From the NCBI GenBank assembly GCA_019413245.1, contig DXNX01000125.1:1-7301 (forward strand): a stretch of 7,301 nucleotides of DNA, written 5' to 3'. This stretch comes from Oscillospiraceae bacterium. GTDB lineage: Bacteria; Bacillota; Clostridia; Oscillospirales; Ruminococcaceae. The translations under genes were made by a program, and so were the position numbers. Positions 1 through 5,406 of the stretch are shown here, in pieces. Position 1 is the stretch's first letter; the number at the start of each line of letters is the position of its first letter. The notes below the pieces were generated by a model. It worked only from the letters and a program-made list of their open reading frames with translations. It did not search any database and was not told where the DNA came from.

Positions 1-54
<54 letters not shown>

Positions 55-101
55 GCATGGTTCTTGACCCCCTTATATATCGGGAACAAGCTGCGTTTGT
101 T

Positions 102-130
102 AATATACCATACGCAGCCTGAAAAGTCAA
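102..130 (-). promoter_or_regulatory. sigma-70 type promoter of the tRNA-Arg gene
   Basis: On the minus strand TTGACT (125-130) and TATATT (102-107) are separated by exactly 17 bp, each one mismatch from consensus. The expected start of transcription is near 95, giving a leader of about 40 nt before the mature tRNA at 54. The -35 box lies only about 20 bp past the stop codon of the upstream amidotransferase gene. A perfect 7-bp inverted repeat (GCTGCGT at 90-96, ACGCAGC at 112-118) brackets the -10 box. Confidence 0.85.
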
Positions 131-149
131 GCCCCTGCTGTAAAAATCA

Positions 150-2036
150 TCAAACTTTTGCGGAATACACCCCTACCGGCGGTTCGCTGTTCACGAAATA
201 CAGCTCATACCACAGAATGAAGGAGTAAATGCTCCAGATTTTGGTCATGTTCTTGGCGCGGCCGGCCTTGTGGTCGTCCAGCAGACGGCAGATCTCCGGC
301 ACGTTGAAGAACTGCTCCGCCACCGGGCCGGTGAACTTTTCCTTCACCATGGCGTAGTACTTATCCTGGCGCAGCCAGTCGTTCAGCGGCACCGGGAAGC
401 CCAGCTTCTTGCGCTGGGCCACGCTCTCGGGCAGCTGCTTGAGGGCAGCGCCGCGCAGGGCGATCTTGGTGTGTTCCTTGTCGCAGCGGTAGCGGCGGGG
501 AATGCTCAGGGCCACTTCCAGCATTTCCCGGTCCAGGAAAGGCACACGCAGCTCCAGAGAGTTGGCCATGCTCATGCGGTCGGCCTTGAGCAGGATATCG
601 TACAGCATCCAGGTGTGCATATCCACCCACTGCAGCTGGGTGGGCTCATCCAGGCCCTGCACCTTGTCGAAGTAGGGTTTGAAGAAGGTTTCGGGGGCGG
701 GGTTGCCGTAGTTTTTCTTCAGGTAGCGGTCCCGCTCCGCCGGGGATTCAAACACATAGTTGGCGCGCATATACCGCTCCCAGGATTCCCGGCCGCCCCG
801 GACCAGAAAGTGCTGGCCCTTGAAGTGGGGCATTCTGGCCGCGGTGCGGGAGAGGAACCTGCGCACAGCCTTTGGTACCTTGCGGCCGTAATCCTCAAAG
901 TGGACGGCCTGGCAGTACATGGGATAGCCGCCGAACAGCTCGTCGGCACCCTCGCCGGACAGCACCACCTTCACATACTTGCGGGCGTTCTGGGCCAGGA
1001 AGTACAGCGGCACCTCCGCCGGGTTGGGCATGGGTTCGTCCAGATACCACTGGATGACCCGGTTGGCCTCAAAGAACTGGTCGGCGTCCACCTTGTTGGC
1101 GATGCTGGGCACGCCGATCTCCTTGCTGAAAGCCTGGGCGTAGGGCAGCTCGGAGTATTTTTCCTCCGCATATCCTACCGAGAAGCTCTTCACATGGGGG
1201 GTGCCCTTGGCTACCTCGTTGACCACAAAGCTGGAATCCACACCGGAAGACAGGAAGCAGCCCACCTCCACGTCGGCGATCTGATGGGCAGCCACGCTCT
1301 CGGCAAAAGTATCGGTAATCTTTTTTTCCCAGTCTTCCAGGCTCTTGGATTCGTCGATATGATAGCGGATGTCGTAATACCGCTCGATGGTCATTTCGCC
1401 GTCGTGCCAGGTGAACATGTGGGCACCGGGCAGCTTGAACACATCCACGAACATGGTCTCCTCGTTGGGGATGTATTCGATGCTCAGGTATTCGGGCAGG
1501 CGCTTTTCGTTCAGCTGCTTCTTGAAACCGGGATGGGCCAGGAAGCTCTTGATCTCACTGCCGAAGAGCAGCAGACCGTCCACATTGTAGTAGTAGAAGG
1601 GCTTGATGCCGAAGATGTCCCGGGCGCCGAACATGGTCTTTGTGTTGCGGTCCCAGATCACGAAGGTGAACATGCCCCGCAGTCTGGCAGGCAGTTCCTT
1701 GCCCCACTGTTCATAGCCGTGGAGCAGGACTTCGGTATCCGAATGGGTCTTGAAGGTATGGCCCGCGGCTTCCAGTTCGGTGCGCAGGGTCTGGAAATTG
1801 TAGATTTCGCCGTTGAAGATGACCACCAGGCTCTCATCTTCATTGTACATGGGCTGGCGGCCGCCCTCCAGGTCGATGATGGACAGACGGCGGTGGCCCA
1901 GAGCCACCTGGTCGTCCACATAGTACCCTTCCCCGTCGGGGCCGCGGTAGGTGATCAGGTCCGCCATGGCCTTCACGGTGGCCCGGGCGGTTTCGGCGTC
2001 ATGTTTGCGTTCGGCAAAGCCGGTGATACCACACAT
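150..2036 (-). CDS. asnB: AsnB-type glutamine-dependent amidotransferase (asparagine synthase family)
   Basis: 628 aa, cytoplasmic. The family hydrolyses glutamine in an N-terminal class II amidotransferase domain and passes ammonia to a C-terminal synthetase domain that adenylates a carboxylate with ATP. Visible residues: nucleophile Cys2 (starts MCGITGF), Arg50, NGEIYN 75-80 and SDTE 99-102 for glutamine binding; the ATP pyrophosphatase loop SSGVDSS 263-269; SGEGADE 360-366; and the conserved MSMANSLELRVPF region 488-500. Both active sites look intact and the length is normal for the family. The start is fixed by Cys2 and by AGAGGAGG at 2046-2053; a longer open frame upstream would bury the cysteine. 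It is the second gene of an operon, 20 bp after the ATP-grasp gene. It has a short C-terminal tail (about residues 616-628) that its paralogue at 3570-5399 lacks. Annotation pipelines would call it asparagine synthetase. The context makes amidation of a peptidoglycan precursor (D-Asp branch or meso-DAP) an attractive alternative. The family call is secure; the substrate is not. Confidence 0.95.
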   Translation of the reverse strand: MCGITGFAERKHDAETARATVKAMADLITYRGPDGEGYYVDDQVALGHRRLSIIDLEGGRQPMYNEDESLVVIFNGEIYNFQTLRTELEAAGHTFKTHSDTEVLLHGYEQWGKELPARLRGMFTFVIWDRNTKTMFGARDIFGIKPFYYYNVDGLLLFGSEIKSFLAHPGFKKQLNEKRLPEYLSIEYIPNEETMFVDVFKLPGAHMFTWHDGEMTIERYYDIRYHIDESKSLEDWEKKITDTFAESVAAHQIADVEVGCFLSSGVDSSFVVNEVAKGTPHVKSFSVGYAEEKYSELPYAQAFSKEIGVPSIANKVDADQFFEANRVIQWYLDEPMPNPAEVPLYFLAQNARKYVKVVLSGEGADELFGGYPMYCQAVHFEDYGRKVPKAVRRFLSRTAARMPHFKGQHFLVRGGRESWERYMRANYVFESPAERDRYLKKNYGNPAPETFFKPYFDKVQGLDEPTQLQWVDMHTWMLYDILLKADRMSMANSLELRVPFLDREMLEVALSIPRRYRCDKEHTKIALRGAALKQLPESVAQRKKLGFPVPLNDWLRQDKYYAMVKEKFTGPVAEQFFNVPEICRLLDDHKAGRAKNMTKIWSIYSFILWYELYFVNSEPPVGVYSAKV

Positions 2037-2045
2037 GGATGTTAT

Positions 2046-2053
2046 CCTCCTCT
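2046..2053 (-). promoter_or_regulatory. Shine-Dalgarno site deciding the asnB start
   Basis: AGAGGAGG on the minus strand lies 9 nt before the ATG at 2034-2036 and just after the TGA of the ATP-grasp gene (2057-2059). It supports the start with Cys at position 2 and rules out starts further upstream inside the neighbouring gene. Confidence 0.85.
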
Positions 2054-2056
2054 GGG

Positions 2057-3292
2057 TCAGTCGGTCAGACCCTTGTTGCCGTAATAGCGGGCGGTCTTGC
2101 GGTAGTAGTTCAGCTGGCTGCGCAGGTACCACAGGCCCCGGTTGAGGCTGCGGTCCTCCTTGCAGTAGAGCTGGTGGGCGCTGCGGCCCTGCTTTTTCAG
2201 CCGGGCGGCGGTGGCCAGGAGTTTTTCGTCTTTCAGGTACTTGCGGATAACGCCGTAGGGGGCGATCATCCACAGGCTTTCGGTGTCAGCGATGGTAAAG
2301 CCGGTATCCTTGCCTTCCAGCACATCCTCCACCAGCCAGCGGGCCAGGTTGTAGCCGGCAGCGGTGACAAAGTAGCTGGAACGGCCCTGGCGGGGGTTCA
2401 TCTCAAAGAGCTTATACTCCCCGGTGCGGGCGTCGTACTTCATATCAAAGTTGGCGTAGCCCACCCAGCCCACATCTTCCAGGAAAGCCCGCATCCGCTC
2501 CAGCAGGGCGGAATCGTTGATCTCCGGGGAGGAGAGGATGGCCGCATAGTTGCCGATGCCTTCGGGGGTCTGCTCCTCCAGCAGCGGACGGCCCAGAGCC
2601 ATCAGGTGCACCTTGCCGTCCAGACCGCAGTAGGCGTTGAGCACCCGCATGCAGTTGTCGTCGCCGGGGATGTACTCCTGCAGAATCAGGTCGTCCTGGT
2701 AGGAACTGCCGTAGATGGCCGTGGTGATGGCGTCGTACTCGGCACGGTCATGGGCCAGGAACACCTTCTTTTTGTGGGGGAAGGAGCAGTTCCAGTAAGC
2801 CGGGGAGTTGCTGGCCTTGATGATGACCGGAAAATCAAAGGGAAATTCGGCGTTTTTGTAGTTCTGCGCGGTGCAGGTGGCTGTTTTCGGGTAAGAAAGC
2901 CCATGTGCGGCACAGGCTTTATAAAAGTTGTCTTTTATGTCCAGATCCAACACGGTTTGCAGTTCCGGGCAGGCAAAATGGAAATAGGGCTCCAGTTCCT
3001 GGCGGTGGCGGGCCATGAGAATGGTGTACCCGTCGGCGCAGGAAACCAGCAGCAGCGGGCAGTTCTGGTAATCATGGGCTTTGGCGTAGTCCACCAGGGT
3101 ACGCACAAAGACTTCGTCGTTTTCCAGGTCCGGTTCCACCACCGCAATGCGCACCAGCCGGGTGTTGCGGCAGGCCACCAGGACCCCCTTGCAGACGGCG
3201 TCACTGACAACACCGTATTGAGTATAAAAGCTGCGGGCCATGCCATAGACGTTGGCATCGCTGCCCAGCAGCACAGGTTGAAATTTCAGCAT
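2057..3292 (-). CDS. ATP-grasp carboxylate-amine ligase, D-aspartate ligase (Aslfm)-like
   Basis: 411 aa, cytoplasmic; no signal peptide or membrane segment seen. The N-terminal motif LLGSDANVYGMARSF (8-22) recalls the start of carboxylate-amine ligases of the D-aspartate ligase type. An ATP-grasp fold follows: PVIIKAS with the ATP-binding Lys159, QEYIPGDD 205-212 (hinge), FDMKYD 282-287, and EMNPRQGRSS 297-306 with the probable Mg-ligand Glu297 and Asn299. The last ~80 residues form a basic, Tyr-rich tail. ATP-grasp ligases form an amide through an acyl-phosphate; Aslfm of Enterococcus faecium adds D-Asp to the Lys of the peptidoglycan precursor. It is the first gene of an operon with an AsnB-type amidotransferase, a pairing that suits ligation then amidation of an acidic branch residue. 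The start is supported by AGAGAGGG at 3299-3306. The ATP-grasp call is firm; the D-aspartate ligase assignment rests on remembered similarity plus context. Another amino-acid ligase activity is possible. Confidence 0.85.
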   Translation of the reverse strand: MLKFQPVLLGSDANVYGMARSFYTQYGVVSDAVCKGVLVACRNTRLVRIAVVEPDLENDEVFVRTLVDYAKAHDYQNCPLLLVSCADGYTILMARHRQELEPYFHFACPELQTVLDLDIKDNFYKACAAHGLSYPKTATCTAQNYKNAEFPFDFPVIIKASNSPAYWNCSFPHKKKVFLAHDRAEYDAITTAIYGSSYQDDLILQEYIPGDDNCMRVLNAYCGLDGKVHLMALGRPLLEEQTPEGIGNYAAILSSPEINDSALLERMRAFLEDVGWVGYANFDMKYDARTGEYKLFEMNPRQGRSSYFVTAAGYNLARWLVEDVLEGKDTGFTIADTESLWMIAPYGVIRKYLKDEKLLATAARLKKQGRSAHQLYCKEDRSLNRGLWYLRSQLNYYRKTARYYGNKGLTD

Positions 3293-3298
3293 ACAAAA

Positions 3299-3306
3299 CC
3301 CTCTCT
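3299..3306 (-). promoter_or_regulatory. Shine-Dalgarno site of the ATP-grasp gene
   Basis: AGAGAGGG on the minus strand lies 6 nt before the ATG at 3290-3292, inside a short leader of about 35 nt from the predicted transcription start. Confidence 0.65.
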
Positions 3307-3333
3307 GTTCATACAGATGGTATATTCCTGATT

Positions 3334-3363
3334 ATTTTACGTCCAAAGCGGTGCCGTTGTCAA
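3334..3363 (-). promoter_or_regulatory. promoter of the ATP-grasp/asnB operon
   Basis: On the minus strand a perfect TTGACA (3358-3363) and TAAAAT (3334-3339) are separated by 18 bp. The -10 box is one base off consensus and the start would fall near 3327. No other promoter-like pair is evident before the ATG at 3292, so this probably drives both minus-strand genes. Confidence 0.8.
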
Positions 3364-3376
3364 TCATCTGCGGCGG

Positions 3377-3399
3377 CCTGCCGGGGCGGCACCGGCAGG
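3377..3399. repeat. GC-rich 8-bp inverted repeat in the divergent intergenic region
   Basis: CCTGCCGG (3377-3384) and CCGGCAGG (3392-3399) are perfectly complementary around a 7-nt loop. A pyrimidine-rich stretch (GTCTTTTCCCTT) follows on the plus strand, giving it the look of a weak intrinsic terminator in that direction. No plus-strand gene ends here. It lies just upstream of the -35 box of the minus-strand operon, so a regulatory site or an insulator against antisense transcription are both possible. Confidence 0.5.
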
Positions 3400-3432
3400 G
3401 TCTTTTCCCTTACAGTATGCGCTGTATCGTCC

Positions 3433-3471
3433 AAAGGTATCAGCCCACCCCCGGGCCTTTGTGATACTTTT
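3433..3471. repeat. imperfect 10-bp inverted repeat, candidate operator
   Basis: AAAGGTATCA (3433-3442) and TGATACTTTT (3462-3471) are complementary except for one G/T position. The arms lie between the two divergent promoters, the right arm ending about 24 bp before the predicted -35 region of the plus-strand operon. The core pentamer GTATC recurs nearby at 3424-3428 and 3529-3533. A dyad with a recurring core is typical of a regulator binding site, but the regulator is unknown and chance cannot be excluded. Confidence 0.4.
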
Positions 3472-3494
3472 ACATTCTTTTCAGCGGTTCAGGC

Positions 3495-3523
3495 TTTTCT
3501 TTTCGGGGGCATGTGTGTATAAT
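3495..3523 (+). promoter_or_regulatory. promoter of the asnB/murE-like operon
   Basis: A perfect TATAAT (3518-3523) stands about 47 bp before the start codon. The best -35 at 17-bp spacing is TTTTCT (3495-3500), which matches poorly, so the promoter may rely on an activator. Upstream TGTG bases recall an extended -10 element, though not in exact register. The start would fall near 3530. The -10 box is convincing; the -35 is tentative. Confidence 0.65.
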
Positions 3524-3552
3524 ATAGGGTATCGAAAATCAACCGGCACCCC

Positions 3553-3562
3553 AAGGAAAGGG
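3553..3562 (+). promoter_or_regulatory. Shine-Dalgarno site of the plus-strand asnB
   Basis: The purine run AAGGAAAGGG ends 7 nt before the ATG at 3570-3572. It supports the start that puts the catalytic cysteine at position 2. Confidence 0.6.
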
Positions 3563-3569
3563 AAAGTAT

Positions 3570-5399
3570 ATGTGCGGAATCGTTGGATTTGTGGGCGCGC
3601 GGGATGACGCGCGCGAAGTTCTGCAGGCCATGATGGACCTGATCGCCCACCGCGGTCCGGATGGTCAGGGCCAGTTTCTGGAAGGCCCGGCGGCCCTGGG
3701 CCAGCGGCGACTTTCCATCATCGACCTGGAAGGCGGCCGTCAGCCCATGTACAACGAGGATGAAAACCTTGTTGTGGTCTTCAACGGCGAGATCTACAAC
3801 TTCCAGTCGCTGACCGAGGAGCTGAAAGCCGCCGGCCATACCTTTGCCACCCGGTCGGACACCGAGGTTCTGCTCCACGGCTATGAACAGTGGGGCAAGG
3901 GCATGCTGGACCGGCTGCGGGGCATGTTCACCTTCGCCCTGTGGGACCGGCGGGAGAAGACCCTGCTGCTGGCCCGGGACCATTTCGGCATCAAGCCGCT
4001 GTACTATTACCAGAACGAGGAGGGCGAACTGCTCTTCGGCAGCGAGATCAAGAGCTTTCTGGCCCATCCGGGCTTCCACAAGGAGCTCAACGAGGACCAG
4101 CTCTCCCTGTATCTGTCCTACCAGTTCTCCCCGGGTGAAAACACCTTCTTCAAGGGCGTGAAAAAGCTCATGCCTGCCCACTGGCTGGAATGGAAAGACG
4201 GTCAGGTGACGGTGCAGCGTTATTGGCGCCCCGAGTTCAAGCCTGATGACGAGCCCAGCCTGCAGGAGTGGGAGAAGGCCATCAGCGACGCCATGCAGGA
4301 GAGCGTTTCCGCCCACAAAATCGCCGATGTGGAGGTGGGCAGCTTCCTGTCTTCCGGTGTGGACTCCAGCTATATGGCCGCCCTGGCCAAGGTGGATAAG
4401 ACCTTCACCGTGGGCTTTGCCAACAAGCAGTATGATGAGACCGATTATGCCACCGAGTTTTCCAAGCATATCGGGGTCAAGAACTACGCCTACCGCATCA
4501 CCCCGGAGGAGTACTGGGCCAACCTGGGCCGCATCCAGTACCACATGGATGAGCCCCTGGCCGACGCCGCCAGCGTAGCGCTCTACTTCGTCAACCGGGA
4601 AGCCGCCAAGCAGGTCAAGGTCTGCCTGTCCGGCGAGGGAGCTGACGAATTCTTCGGCGGATACAATATCTACAAAGAGCCCTTCACCATGAGCTGGTAC
4701 GACCATCTGCCCCTGTGGCTGCGCCGCAGCGTGGGCGCGGTGGCCAACCTGCTGCCGCCGGTGCCAGGGGTGAACTTCCTGGTGCGCCGGGGCCGCCCGC
4801 TGGAAGAGCGGTATATCGGCAACACCAACCTGATGGGCGAGCGCCGCAAGCGCAAGCTGATGAAGAACTACACCGGCAAGTGCAAGCCCACCGACATTTC
4901 CCGGCCCTTCTTTGAGATGACCAAGGGCCAGGACCCGGTGACCCGGATGGAATACTGCGACCTGAACCTGTGGATGGTGGGCGATATTCTGCTCAAGGCC
5001 GACAAGATGAGCATGGCCAACTCCCTGGAGCTGCGGGTGCCTTTCCTGGACCGCCGGGTGTTCGACCTGGCCTGCCGCATCCCCACCAAGTGCAAGGTCA
5101 ACGCCCAGCAGACCAAGATCGCCATGCGGGGCGCCGCCGAGATGACCATTCCGGCCAAGACGGCGGACAAAAAGAAGCTGGGCTTCCCCGTTCCGGTGCG
5201 GGCCTGGCTGCGGGAGGAAAAGTACGCTGCCATCCTGCGGGAGGCTTTTGCCACCCCGGCGGCGGAAAAGTTCTTCAATACCAAAGAATTGAACCGCATG
5301 CTGGACCAGCATGTCAGCGGCAAGCGCGACAACTGGCGTCAGCTGTGGTGTGTGTTTATCTTCCTTGTCTGGTACGACGAATATTTTGTAAAGAGGTGA
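3570..5399 (+). CDS. asnB: AsnB-type glutamine-dependent amidotransferase, paralogue of the 150-2036 gene
   Basis: 609 aa, cytoplasmic, complete. Class II glutaminase domain: Cys2 (MCGIVGF), Arg47, NGEIYN 72-77, SDTE 96-99. Synthetase domain: SSGVDSS 261-267 (pyrophosphatase loop), SGEGADE 354-360, and the conserved MSMANSLELRVPF and KKLGFPVP blocks near the C-terminus. No catalytic residue is missing. It shares many long identical blocks with the minus-strand AsnB, including a 31-bp stretch identical at the DNA level, so the two are clearly duplicates. It lacks the paralogue's C-terminal tail and differs most around residues 365-450. Only 7 bp separate it from the MurE-like ligase, whose ribosome site overlaps its stop codon, so the two are probably co-translated. 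Family members make asparagine from aspartate, but several (LtsA, L. plantarum AsnB1, B. subtilis AsnB) amidate meso-DAP of the cell-wall precursor. The Mur ligase next door favours such a role here. Substrate unproven. Confidence 0.95.
   Translation: MCGIVGFVGARDDAREVLQAMMDLIAHRGPDGQGQFLEGPAALGQRRLSIIDLEGGRQPMYNEDENLVVVFNGEIYNFQSLTEELKAAGHTFATRSDTEVLLHGYEQWGKGMLDRLRGMFTFALWDRREKTLLLARDHFGIKPLYYYQNEEGELLFGSEIKSFLAHPGFHKELNEDQLSLYLSYQFSPGENTFFKGVKKLMPAHWLEWKDGQVTVQRYWRPEFKPDDEPSLQEWEKAISDAMQESVSAHKIADVEVGSFLSSGVDSSYMAALAKVDKTFTVGFANKQYDETDYATEFSKHIGVKNYAYRITPEEYWANLGRIQYHMDEPLADAASVALYFVNREAAKQVKVCLSGEGADEFFGGYNIYKEPFTMSWYDHLPLWLRRSVGAVANLLPPVPGVNFLVRRGRPLEERYIGNTNLMGERRKRKLMKNYTGKCKPTDISRPFFEMTKGQDPVTRMEYCDLNLWMVGDILLKADKMSMANSLELRVPFLDRRVFDLACRIPTKCKVNAQQTKIAMRGAAEMTIPAKTADKKKLGFPVPVRAWLREEKYAAILREAFATPAAEKFFNTKELNRMLDQHVSGKRDNWRQLWCVFIFLVWYDEYFVKR
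5394..5399 (+). promoter_or_regulatory. Shine-Dalgarno site overlapping the asnB stop codon
   Basis: GAGGTG lies 7 nt before the ATG at 5407-5409 and includes the TGA of the preceding gene (5397-5399). This arrangement favours translational coupling of the amidotransferase and the MurE-like ligase. Confidence 0.7.
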
Positions 5400-5406
5400 A
5401 GAGCCG

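Noticed and set aside
2037..2273. N-terminal extension of the minus-strand asnB by 79 codons in an open frame starting at 2273
   Set aside because: It overlaps the C-terminal part of the ATP-grasp gene, its protein is Pro/Arg/Gln-rich and looks like a shadow frame, and it would move the catalytic Cys away from position 2. A strong ribosome site supports the start at 2036.
150..5399. Frameshift or pseudogene status of either asnB copy, given two paralogues side by side
   Set aside because: Both reading frames are intact and keep Cys2, the glutamine-binding motifs, the SSGVDSS loop and SGEGADE.
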